A DNA stretch of 7,891 nucleotides from JAYRWD01 sp041918255. GTDB taxonomy: Bacteria > Patescibacteriota > Dojkabacteria > B142 > WJKM01. A program made the position numbers and the translations under genes. The first letter of the stretch is position 1, and every line of letters begins with the position of its first letter. Under the pieces are notes generated by a model. That model worked only from the letters and a program-made list of their open reading frames with translations, was not told where the DNA came from and searched no databases. Positions 1-5,003 of this stretch are shown in pieces. The stretch is taken from assembly GCA_041918255.1 (NCBI GenBank), contig JAYRWD010000042.1, positions 1-7,891 of the forward strand. The letters are read 5' to 3'.

Positions 1-612
1 TTCATCAGAGGTGAGATTAGTCGAGATTAACATCGGCAGGCAATTGTTATATCTGTCATTTATGATGTTGTAGATAAATTCCAATGAAAATTCCGTTTTG
101 TTTTCCGTCCCCAAGTCATCGATCACTAATAGGGGGGTTTGCTTGTAATAATTGTAAATATCATCATACGAATTATTTGAAAAAGACGATCTGATCTCTC
201 TCATTATTTCTCCGAATGTCCTGAATTGTATCTGTTCGTTGATCTTGCCTATTTTGTCCTTCTGGTCATAAAAAAATTCTAATAACGCAGAAATTAATTC
301 GTGCGTTTTTCCTGATCCGACACTTCCAGTGAATAAAATACCCCCCTTCAGAATTGATTCTAGATAGTTTGTACTCGGTTGTACTGCATAATACCTTTTC
401 GGAATTCCCAGCCTTCTTCTAATCTTGATTTCGCATATCTCCTCTATATCTTCAGCCTTTTTTCCCAGCTCCATTTGAGAACCCTCTTCGGGTTCTTTTC
501 TTTGTTTCTGAAAAAATTCTATAACCCCCATATCTCCCATAGATGCCACTTGCGGAAATTTTCCTCTTAACAATTGCCTATATACCATTGCATTGTATCT
601 TTGGTTTTGCAT
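1..612 (-). CDS. DnaC/DnaI-type AAA+ helicase loader, C-terminus beyond the window
   Basis: Probable phage helicase loader: an ATPase that places the replicative helicase on origin DNA through contact with the initiator. I translated 204 codons from ATG at 612, open to base 1. Walker A GSVGSGKT is at residues 96-103, Walker B LLVIDD at 161-166 (followed by LGTE), and a sensor-I-like STNLT at 197-201. This order and wording are typical of the DnaC/DnaI/IstB family. The first ~90 residues are charged and would be the helicase-binding part; they show no clear zinc-binding cysteine cluster. The start lies 12 bp after the stop of the initiator gene, so the two are probably co-transcribed, as in lambda O-P or DnaD-DnaI pairs. 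There is no Shine-Dalgarno; the leader just before ATG is A-rich. The C-terminal part of the AAA+ domain is missing because of the window edge, not mutation. IstB is less likely because no transposase adjoins it. Confidence 0.9.
   Translation of the reverse strand, partial: MQNQRYNAMVYRQLLRGKFPQVASMGDMGVIEFFQKQRKEPEEGSQMELGKKAEDIEEICEIKIRRRLGIPKRYYAVQPSTNYLESILKGGILFTGSVGSGKTHELISALLEFFYDQKDKIGKINEQIQFRTFGEIMREIRSSFSNNSYDDIYNYYKQTPLLVIDDLGTENKTEFSLEFIYNIINDRYNNCLPMLISTNLTSDE
478..499 (+). terminator. Possible intrinsic terminator facing rightward, inside the loader gene
   Basis: AGAACCC (478-484) and GGGTTCT (490-496) form a perfect 7-bp stem around a 5-base loop, and the 3' arm runs into TTTT on the + strand. 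That is the shape of a short Rho-independent terminator for rightward transcription, antisense to the loader gene. The same DNA encodes the hydrophilic EPEEGS stretch of the loader and has no U-run in the sense direction. The T-run is short, so this may be a chance palindrome. Confidence 0.25.
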
Positions 613-624
613 AATCTATTTTTT

Positions 625-1353
625 TTAAAAATTATATTTTTCGCTTGTTTGATTTTCAAACTTTTTGAAATCGGTAAGCTCATCAGCCCACCTCTCCTGA
701 TTGAGCCACGTGGCAGGGTTCGGGATGTATTGCTTATCGGTTTTCTTCAATTTCCAATAGTTAAGATAATCATGTAGCCCTTGTATGATTGCTTCTTCCT
801 TGTTGACTAAATCCTTTATTTTGTTATAACTTTTTTCAGCCACACCCTTGCCGATTTTTTTTGGATATAGATTCCAAAACTCTTCGAATTTATTTACTAC
901 AATATTATTCTTTACATTCTTTTCCTTCTTTACATTCTTGTTTGTTATCACTGGAGTATCACTGGAGTATCTCTGGAGTATCTCTGGAGTATCATTTGAC
1001 TGATACTTATCCCAGTTAACGACTGATATGACAGTAAATTTGTTCGTTGGCTGGAGTATCACATTTTGCAAGTTGGCTAAAATTTTTAGCCTTCGGTAAT
1101 ACAAATTCTTAAAATTCTTAAAATTTGCTTTGTTCTCATTTTTGAGTTTTGTTAAATCTCTAACAATCTGATTCAACCCAAAAATTCCGCTCCCCTTTTT
1201 AACCGTGATCTCCCTACCATTGAACAAGATCCTTTTATCTTCATGATTAACGGAAAGCAAAATATATAGCCATAACTGTAAAAGGTAACTATCATTAGAG
1301 GTCATTATCGGATTATCAAGAAGTTTTCGATAGAGTTTAATCCAGCCTTGCAT
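625..1353 (-). CDS. Phage replication initiator / replisome organiser, 242 aa, with internal origin repeats
   Basis: Probable origin-binding replication protein. The N-terminal part (about 1-110) starts MQGWIKLYRKLLDNP and continues with LWLYILLSVNHEDK and VKKGSGIFGLNQIVRDL. This looks like the winged-helix N-terminus of many phage replisome organisers. A polar linker (about 118-152) contains DTPEILQRYSSDTP, encoded by the 11-bp repeats, then a lysine/asparagine-rich run. The C-terminal part (about 156-225) has FEEFWNLYPKKIGKG and IPNPATWLNQERWADEL, a tail common in phage replication proteins and thought to contact the loader or helicase. I chose ATG at 1353 because the family signature begins there; the frame is open to a TTG at 1383, which would add ten unsupported residues. 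The helicase loader follows 12 bp downstream. A promoter and a folded, repeat-bearing leader lie upstream, which suggests autoregulation. Family recognition is by eye only. Confidence 0.85.
   Translation of the reverse strand: MQGWIKLYRKLLDNPIMTSNDSYLLQLWLYILLSVNHEDKRILFNGREITVKKGSGIFGLNQIVRDLTKLKNENKANFKNFKNLYYRRLKILANLQNVILQPTNKFTVISVVNWDKYQSNDTPEILQRYSSDTPVITNKNVKKEKNVKNNIVVNKFEEFWNLYPKKIGKGVAEKSYNKIKDLVNKEEAIIQGLHDYLNYWKLKKTDKQYIPNPATWLNQERWADELTDFKKFENQTSEKYNF
895..950. other. AT-rich segment next to the iterons, candidate DNA-unwinding element
   Basis: The stretch immediately to the left of the tandem repeats is strongly AT-rich with pyrimidine-rich + strand. It holds two direct copies of TTTACATTCTT (911-921 and 929-939), 18 bp apart. 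In lambda the O-binding iterons are flanked by such an AT-rich, strand-biased segment that melts first. Here it encodes the low-complexity KNVKKEKNVKNN run of the initiator. The role is inferred from position and composition. Confidence 0.4.
951..994 (-). repeat. Four tandem 11-bp iterons inside the initiator gene, candidate replication origin
   Basis: Four head-to-tail units WGATACTCCAG (− strand) start at 951, 962, 973 and 984 on the + strand; they differ only in the first base (T, A, A, T). The 11-bp period is not a multiple of three. Successive units are therefore read in different frames (DTPE, ILQR, YSS, DTP), so the constraint is on DNA rather than protein. Eleven base pairs is close to one helical turn, which would put all sites on one face. 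A fifth identical unit lies at 1051-1061. The position between the N- and C-terminal domains of the initiator, beside an AT-rich tract and a loader gene, matches lambda-type origins. Confidence 0.75.
1051..1061 (-). repeat. Isolated fifth iteron copy
   Basis: CTGGAGTATCA on the + strand is identical to the first and fourth units of the array at 951-994 and lies 56 bp from its right end, in the same orientation. Here it encodes VILQ of the initiator, in a different reading frame from most array units. An inverted half-unit, TGATACT, lies between them at 1001-1007. It may be an extra initiator-binding site. Confidence 0.55.
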
Positions 1354-1464
1354 TGTCGATTGCTTAAAAGTTAAATTACACAATCGGAGATATAAGGTGA
1401 ATCGACAAAGAAAGACCTTACATCTCCAATTCTATAATCTAAGTTCGTATGAGAATTGTCGATT
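1353..1464. repeat. Three copies of TTGTCGATT in the initiator leader, candidate operator sites
   Basis: The 9-mer TTGTCGATT occurs on the + strand at 1353-1361 and 1456-1464 and in reverse orientation at 1400-1408. The copies lie between the −10 box of the leftward promoter and the initiator start codon. One sits at about the predicted transcription start, one in the loop of the leader hairpin, one touching the ATG. I found only one other copy in the window (reverse, 3856-3864, inside terL). A binding site for a regulator, or for the initiator itself, is the simplest reading. Confidence 0.45.
1386..1427 (-). promoter_or_regulatory. Stable hairpin in the 5' leader of the initiator mRNA
   Basis: GGAGATATAAGGT (1386-1398) and ACCTTACATCTCC (1415-1427) form a 13-bp inverted repeat with one mismatch around a 16-base loop. 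In the leftward transcript this stem ends 32 bases before the start codon. Its loop carries one TTGTCGATT copy. A second small stem (GATTG at 1381-1385 with CAATC at 1359-1363, − strand) would lie between it and the AUG. It could control translation or mRNA life, or be a DNA-level dyad for a protein. It lacks a U-run, so it is not a normal terminator. Confidence 0.45.
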
Positions 1465-1474
1465 TGTCACTTAC

Positions 1475-1503
1475 AATTTACACTAATAAAAAAACCATGT
1501 CAA
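1475..1503 (-). promoter_or_regulatory. Leftward sigma-70-type promoter for initiator and loader
   Basis: On the − strand TTGACA (1503-1498, 6/6 to consensus) is followed by exactly 17 bases and TAAATT (1480-1475, 4/6). The spacer contains a run of seven T. Transcription would begin near 1468, giving a leader of about 115 bases before the initiator ATG at 1353. A TTGTCGATT copy sits just inside the predicted start, a typical repressor position. Confidence 0.55.
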
Positions 1504-1527
1504 GCGGAATAACGTTTTTTAGTTTTG

Positions 1528-1701
1528 TCAAGCCCCTTTTTTGCGTTTTGGGCTTACATAATTATCCAAAATGAAAGTCTCTATTTGATCATCAGACAAG
1601 GCGGATAGCTCGCTTGTGGCGCGCAAAATCCGAAATATCTCTATCTCAGTAAATCCCATCCTAGAAAGGTTTCGAATCTGTTTGATGAATTTGTCTAACA
1701 T
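1528..1701 (-). CDS. Small protein of unknown function, 57 aa
   Basis: ATG at 1701 opens a 57-codon frame ending in TGA at 1528; I translated it by hand. The product begins MLDKFIKQIRNLSRMGFTEI and ends in a basic tail, SPKRKKGA. It looks soluble and helical: the segment GFTEIEIFRILRATSELSALSDDQIETF (split here as residues 16-35 and 36-43) could form two short helices with a turn. There is no cysteine, membrane segment or recognisable domain. Support for a real gene: it fills most of a gap that would otherwise be empty, a near-consensus promoter lies 76 bp upstream on the same strand, and the next leftward promoter starts 25 bp after its stop. Its position as first gene of the leftward arm suits a small early regulator, but the sequence does not prove that. 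Confidence 0.6.
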   Translation of the reverse strand: MLDKFIKQIRNLSRMGFTEIEIFRILRATSELSALSDDQIETFILDNYVSPKRKKGA

Positions 1702-1716
1702 AGTTTTTTTATAAAT

Positions 1717-1771
1717 GGTGGCTAAAGAAAGCAGTTAGGAAGTGCATCCCTTTTTTCAGTCTCCAGCCACT
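1717..1771 (-). promoter_or_regulatory. Hairpin at the 5' end of the leftward transcript
   Basis: GGTGGCT (1717-1723) and AGCCACT (1765-1771) can pair over seven positions, one of them G-U. The predicted start of transcription from the promoter at 1777-1805 is about 1770. The mRNA would thus begin with one arm of the stem and close it about 50 bases later, 15 bases before the ATG of the 57-aa gene. Short internal pairings (GGA with TCC) are possible. A 5'-end stem usually protects RNA; the role here is inferred. Confidence 0.3.
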
Positions 1772-1776
1772 TATTT

Positions 1777-1805
1777 ATTGTAAATACCTAACTCACCGAT
1801 GTCAA
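1777..1805 (-). promoter_or_regulatory. Leftward sigma-70-type promoter for the 57-aa gene
   Basis: On the − strand TTGACA (1805-1800, 6/6) is followed by exactly 17 bases and TACAAT (1782-1777, 5/6). This is the best promoter match in the window. Its −35 box forms one arm of the palindrome at 1800-1815, so a protein bound there would block it. It would drive the 57-aa gene and, with read-through, the initiator and loader. Confidence 0.65.
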
Positions 1806-1815
1806 GTGCTTGACA
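1800..1815. promoter_or_regulatory. Perfect palindrome in the divergent control region, candidate operator
   Basis: TGTCAAG-TG-CTTGACA is a perfect inverted repeat with 7-bp arms and a 2-bp spacer. Each arm contains a TTGACA, one per strand, so the site overlaps the −35 box of the leftward promoter and could serve a rightward one. On the + strand no good −10 lies 16-18 bp away (CACCAT at 1833 is weak; TACTAT at 1840 is too far). Related CTTGACA words recur on the − strand at 1498-1504 and 1526-1532. A dimeric regulator site is plausible; the regulator is not identified. Confidence 0.5.
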
Positions 1816-1866
1816 AAAAAGAAAATAAATGTCACCATGTACTATCTGATTATCCACTAATTAGTC

Positions 1867-2115
1867 ATGACTCCGAACGAAATCAACAAACTACAGAACG
1901 AAAATCGCAAATTAAGGCTGGAACTACAGCGCTACCAACATTTACCAGTCTTTAGGCTCGGCATCGCCGTTAGTTGCTATATTAGCCTTTTTTATTTCTA
2001 CGTCTATTCATACGGTATACGTTATATTGCACGATGGCTGCGAAGATTGGGACTTTGGCTGATCGATAATCATATTGAGGATAAAATAGCTAAAAGAGAG
2101 AAAGCCAAATACTAG
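1867..2115 (+). CDS. Small membrane protein with N-terminal coiled coil, 82 aa
   Basis: I do not recognise a family. Residues 6-23 (INKLQNENRKLRLELQRY) are a charged helix with leucine spacing suited to a short coiled coil. About residues 29-53 are hydrophobic and aromatic (LGIAVSCYISLFYFYVYSYG) and look like one membrane-spanning helix. The rest, with RWLRRLGLWL at 57-66, is amphipathic and ends in a lysine-rich tail. It is the first gene of the rightward arm, 43 bp before the terminase small subunit. Phage proteins of this size with one membrane helix include holins, antiholins and superinfection-exclusion proteins, but nothing here decides between them, and a holin before the terminase would be unusual for most phages. 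The start ATG has no Shine-Dalgarno; the stop is TAG. Confidence 0.6.
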   Translation: MTPNEINKLQNENRKLRLELQRYQHLPVFRLGIAVSCYISLFYFYVYSYGIRYIARWLRRLGLWLIDNHIEDKIAKREKAKY

Positions 2116-2158
2116 ACGGAAGAGGCTTATATTTTTTACAATTGATTATCTATCGACC

Positions 2159-2554
2159 ATGACATTCAGGACAGATAAACAAGGCACCAATGCTTTCGAT
2201 AAAAACCCTCAAAATATTAATAGAAAAGGGAGACCAAAGAAAAATTATAATGCGCTGAACGAGCAACTTAAAAAGCTAGGTTATAAAGTTCCCGCTAGAG
2301 ACGAGTACTATGATGCTATCGGCTATTTAATAGTAATTTCAGAAGAGGATAGAGATAGGATGATGGACGACAAGGATAATCCAGTATGGATTAGAGATAC
2401 GATTCGAGACTTGAAGAGCAAGGTCGTTGGTTCTAAGATTAGAAGCGAATATCGAGATTGGATGTATGGCAAGGCAGAACAGAAGACAGATCTAACCTCG
2501 GGCGGTAAACCATTAAGTTCAATCCTATTAGAGCTGGATGGAAAAAAAGGATAA
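2159..2554 (+). CDS. terS: Probable terminase small subunit, 131 aa
   Basis: Likely the DNA-recognition subunit of the packaging motor, which binds the phage genome and delivers it to the large subunit. The N-terminus has NPQNINRKGRPKKN (residues 16-29), a basic motif like the GRPKG leader of many phage small-terminase proteins of the DUF5681 type. The middle (about 30-100) is helical and charged. The end carries WMYGKAEQKTDLTSGGKPLS (101-120), resembling the 'YGKP.QK.E' tail seen in small subunits. Its 3' end overlaps the large-subunit gene by 17 bp, the expected neighbour and coupling. No Shine-Dalgarno precedes the ATG. The family is variable, so the call rests on motif resemblance plus position; a DNA-binding accessory protein is the alternative. 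Confidence 0.7.
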   Translation: MTFRTDKQGTNAFDKNPQNINRKGRPKKNYNALNEQLKKLGYKVPARDEYYDAIGYLIVISEEDRDRMMDDKDNPVWIRDTIRDLKSKVVGSKIRSEYRDWMYGKAEQKTDLTSGGKPLSSILLELDGKKG

Positions 2555-4073
2555 GGATTATGAAAGACTCAAAGCCAAGTTGTCAGACCGAAAATGGCGG
2601 ATGAATAATCTATACTGGATAGTAGATAAAGATGCCAAGAAGATCAAGTTTAGAATGAATTATTTTCAAGAGTATTTGTATAAAAACCTTTGGCTACTCT
2701 CGATCATCTTAAAAGCGAGACAGCTTGGAATTTCCACCTTTATTGAGATATTAATGCTAGACACATTACTATTCAACTCAAACATTACGGCAGGTATTAT
2801 CGACGCAACACTACCAGACGCAAAAAAAAAGTTAGGTAAAATTAAGTTCGCATTTGATAATTTCGCATTGGACTACCCAGATTTTAGAGCAGAGTTTTTA
2901 AGCATCAGAAATGTAGTTAAGGATAACGAACAAGAGATTAGATTTAATAACGGATCGAGTGTGACAGCAGATACAACGTTTAGGGGCTCAACGCTTCAAA
3001 TACTACACATTAGCGAATACGCAAAAATCTGTAAGAAGGACCCGATCAAGGCAGCCGAAATTAAAACAGGTGCATTTAATGCTGTGGGTAAAGATCAATC
3101 TATATACATAGAATCAACGGCAGAAGATTCTGAAGGACATTTCTTTGACTTGGTGCAAAGAGCGGAGAAACTATTTATCGAGAAAGCAGAGTTGACGACA
3201 ATGGACTTTAAGTTTTTTTTCTTTCCGTGGTGGAAAGACCCTGAATACAAGCTTATATGTCCCGTAGACTTCTCGTTCTCGGAAGACAGTAAAAAGTACT
3301 TTGAAAGAATTGAATCACAAATCGAAGTTAAGCTAACAAGAGATCAGAAGTTCTGGTATGTTAAAAAAAGAGAAACATTAAACGATGATATGAAGAAAGA
3401 ATACCCATCTACTAGTAAAGAAGCATTCGAAACTAGTACTGAGGATAAATATTATCGAGATCAGTTTATAACTCTAAGACGAAAAAATAGAATATGTGAA
3501 TTTGAAATAGAACCTGCTGAAGAGATTGATACATACTGGGACTTGGGAAGATCAAAAGATGGTTATACTTCGATTATTTTCGTACAAAACATAGGTAAAG
3601 AAATAAGAGTTGTAGACTTCTTAGAAGGAATGGATGAACATATATCATTTTATGCCGCAGAATTAAAAAGGAAGAACTATCTATATGGAACAGTCTGGCT
3701 ACCTCACGATTCACTTTACAATTTACTTGGGAGTGAAAAGACGGTATTCAGACAGATGAAAGACTTTGGGTTTAAATGTAATGTGGTTAAGAAATTGGGT
3801 GAAGATTATGGAATCAATGAGGTAAGAAAATTATTACCAAATATGTGGTTTAGAAAATCGACAACAGAAAGGCTCGTAGAGCATTTAGAGAAGTTTAGTA
3901 AGAAATGGAACGAGCAATTGGGAAGATATACGGGTCCAAAAGAAAATGAACATATTCATGCAGCGGATGCCACGCGTTACTTAGCAGTTAATTACAAAGA
4001 AAGATCGACAGAAAGACAAACATTGACTAGAATGGAACCAAGAGAATCAACTAACTTTCTTGCTTTCACGTAA
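2538..4073 (+). CDS. terL: Terminase large subunit (packaging ATPase and nuclease), 511 aa
   Basis: Motor of genome packaging: it docks on the portal, cuts concatemers and drives DNA into the prohead. The ATPase domain holds the adenine/Walker A region LKARQLGIST (58-67), a deviant P-loop usual in this family. Walker B is LQILHISE (153-160) with catalytic E160, and the coupling motif is ESTAEDSEG (192-200). The RNase H-like nuclease domain shows DTYWDLGRSKDGYTS (331-345, acidic D335), LPHDS (388-392, D391) and HIHAADATRYL (472-482, D477), the usual three-aspartate metal site. All key residues are present and the length is normal, so the enzyme looks intact. The start overlaps the small-subunit gene by 17 bp. 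The tail ends RESTNFLAFT, and its STNFL recurs at the same place in the zinc-ribbon protein at 5004-5207. A 149-bp non-coding gap follows. Confidence 0.95.
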   Translation: MEKKDKDYERLKAKLSDRKWRMNNLYWIVDKDAKKIKFRMNYFQEYLYKNLWLLSIILKARQLGISTFIEILMLDTLLFNSNITAGIIDATLPDAKKKLGKIKFAFDNFALDYPDFRAEFLSIRNVVKDNEQEIRFNNGSSVTADTTFRGSTLQILHISEYAKICKKDPIKAAEIKTGAFNAVGKDQSIYIESTAEDSEGHFFDLVQRAEKLFIEKAELTTMDFKFFFFPWWKDPEYKLICPVDFSFSEDSKKYFERIESQIEVKLTRDQKFWYVKKRETLNDDMKKEYPSTSKEAFETSTEDKYYRDQFITLRRKNRICEFEIEPAEEIDTYWDLGRSKDGYTSIIFVQNIGKEIRVVDFLEGMDEHISFYAAELKRKNYLYGTVWLPHDSLYNLLGSEKTVFRQMKDFGFKCNVVKKLGEDYGINEVRKLLPNMWFRKSTTERLVEHLEKFSKKWNEQLGRYTGPKENEHIHAADATRYLAVNYKERSTERQTLTRMEPRESTNFLAFT

Positions 4074-4096
4074 ATGCTATGAGATACTAAACAAGG

Positions 4097-4206
4097 CAAG
4101 TGTAGATTTTTGTTCTACGCTGGAAGCGGCGAAACAATAGCGTGAACTGGTAAGGGTTTAGGATTTTGCTTAATTCGGCGAAAGAGGCGCACTATAAGTT
4201 GTTTAC
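4097..4206 (+). ncRNA. Possible structured RNA in the gap after terL
   Basis: The gap 4074-4222 has no credible gene. The section 4091-4190 is about 46% GC by my count, visibly richer than its flanks. Pairings on the + strand: AGTGTAGA (4099-4106) with TCTACGCT (4114-4121), 8 bp, one G-U, loop TTTTTGT; AAACAA (4132-4137) with TTGTTT (4199-4204); TAGCGTG (4138-4144) with CGCACTA (4188-4194), one mismatch; TTAGG (4158-4162) with CTTAA (4169-4173), one G-U. The octamer CGGCGAAA occurs twice, at 4127 and 4176. It does not match a tRNA or a class I recognise. Possible roles are a leader for the next gene, a processing element, or an RNA acting in packaging; none is shown. Confidence 0.35.
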
Positions 4207-4222
4207 ATTTTATTAATATACT

Positions 4223-4582
4223 ATGAATGAGATAGCACAGAAAATCTTGGCTAAAGTTTCTGAGGCAACCCCACGAGAGAAAGGATATGTCGCAGATGGA
4301 GATCATTATAAATATCGGTATAGGATAACAGTTCCTAATAATGATACAATAGCTTTGGATGCTCAAATTGATACACTGGCTGATAAGATACTTAAAAAAA
4401 GAAAGAAAACGATAAAAGATAGGGCTAAAGTATATTTTGATCATTTCTCGATAACAATCAACAATAACGAAGAAGATAGCGAGATAACAATTAATGACCA
4501 CTATATCGTAGAGAAAACTCCGAACGATGGAATACTCGAAGAAGATGAGAATTTAGACATAAAAACTAAAATAAATGGATAG
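4223..4582 (+). CDS. Hypothetical phage protein between terminase and portal, 119 aa
   Basis: Not recognised. The product looks soluble and mixed alpha/beta. Residues 1-12 are helical (MNEIAQKILAKV). A beta-like section around 29-40 (YKYRYRITVP) is followed by a helix and a strongly basic patch, KILKKRKKTIKDR (55-67). A beta-like section FDHFSITINN (72-81) comes next, and the C-terminus is acidic (GILEEDENLD, 103-112). The alternating basic and acidic parts suggest contact with nucleic acid or a protein partner. Its last 8 bases overlap the start of the next gene, so translation is probably coupled. The start ATG follows an AU-rich run with no Shine-Dalgarno. The opposite-strand frame over this gene has an odd Cys/Ile/Phe-rich composition and is rejected. 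Confidence 0.7.
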   Translation: MNEIAQKILAKVSEATPREKGYVADGDHYKYRYRITVPNNDTIALDAQIDTLADKILKKRKKTIKDRAKVYFDHFSITINNNEEDSEITINDHYIVEKTPNDGILEEDENLDIKTKING

Positions 4583-5000
4583 AACGAAACAACATATAAC
4601 AACCGAACAATTAAATGAGTTATCGGATAAGGGGAAGGAAAAACTGAGAAAGTGGTGGAATCCACAAGATGGTGATTTATTTACAGACTCCAATTGGTGT
4701 TCTGAGCTTATTTGGAAGAATGAACGAAGTGACGATTCGTTTTATAGTTGTGATAAGAAAAATAAAATCATGCGTGATAAAAATCAGTTATTTGAAGAAA
4801 ATGAGGGAAATCCAGAGGATAACCAAGACACGGTATATGATGTATACCCCCTCCTCTCAATCGGTCAGATGATAGAGTTTTTAGGTGAGGGTTATTTTAA
4901 CGTGTTATGTGATGGAAATTCCGAGGTGGAATGGATATGTCCTACTAAGGAACTTTGTGATGTTTTATGGCAAGCAGTTAAAACTATATTAGAAGAATAA
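4575..5000 (+). CDS. Conserved-looking phage hypothetical protein, 141 aa, acidic
   Basis: Function unknown. The layout is like small phage proteins that I recall from structural or replication clusters of several phages: an N-terminal ITTEQLNELSDKGKEKLRKW (residues 8-27), a central variable acidic part, then YPLLSIGQMIEFL (91-103) and a closing helix ELCDVLWQAVKTILEE (126-141). That resemblance is from memory and no role is attached to it. Tryptophan is frequent (KWW at 26-28, and others), and there are five cysteines without a CxxC pair, so a metal site is unlikely. It overlaps the previous gene by 8 bp and ends 3 bp before the zinc-ribbon gene, so all three are probably one transcription unit. 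Confidence 0.75.
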   Translation: MDRTKQHITTEQLNELSDKGKEKLRKWWNPQDGDLFTDSNWCSELIWKNERSDDSFYSCDKKNKIMRDKNQLFEENEGNPEDNQDTVYDVYPLLSIGQMIEFLGEGYFNVLCDGNSEVEWICPTKELCDVLWQAVKTILEE

Positions 5001-5003
5001 TTA

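Noticed and set aside
379..777. Two + strand frames of 63 and 67 codons
   Set aside because: They lie antisense to the loader and initiator genes, have Phe/Leu-rich shadow composition, and lack any start signals.
951..994. Short tandem repeat as a CRISPR array
   Set aside because: Units are 11 bp with no spacers between them and lie inside a coding gene; they fit origin iterons.
1354..1383. Longer initiator starting at TTG 1383
   Set aside because: It adds ten residues ahead of the conserved MQGWIKLYRK start and would use a rare TTG; it also overlaps the leader stem at 1381-1385.
1810..1850. Rightward promoter from TTGACA at 1810
   Set aside because: No acceptable −10 at 16-18 bp; TACTAT at 1840 is 24 bp away. 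The rightward arm's promoter remains unidentified.
2822..2831. Run of nine A in terL as a programmed frameshift site
   Set aside because: The zero frame is complete and carries all downstream nuclease motifs, so no shift is needed.
4091..4200. tRNA gene in the gap after terL
   Set aside because: No acceptor stem with a TΨC arm (no GGTTCRAAYCC-like block) and no plausible anticodon arm.
4115..4501. Opposite-strand 128-codon frame over the 119-aa gene
   Set aside because: Composition is rich in Cys, Ile, Phe and Tyr with no promoter or family; the + strand gene overlaps its neighbour in an operon-like way.
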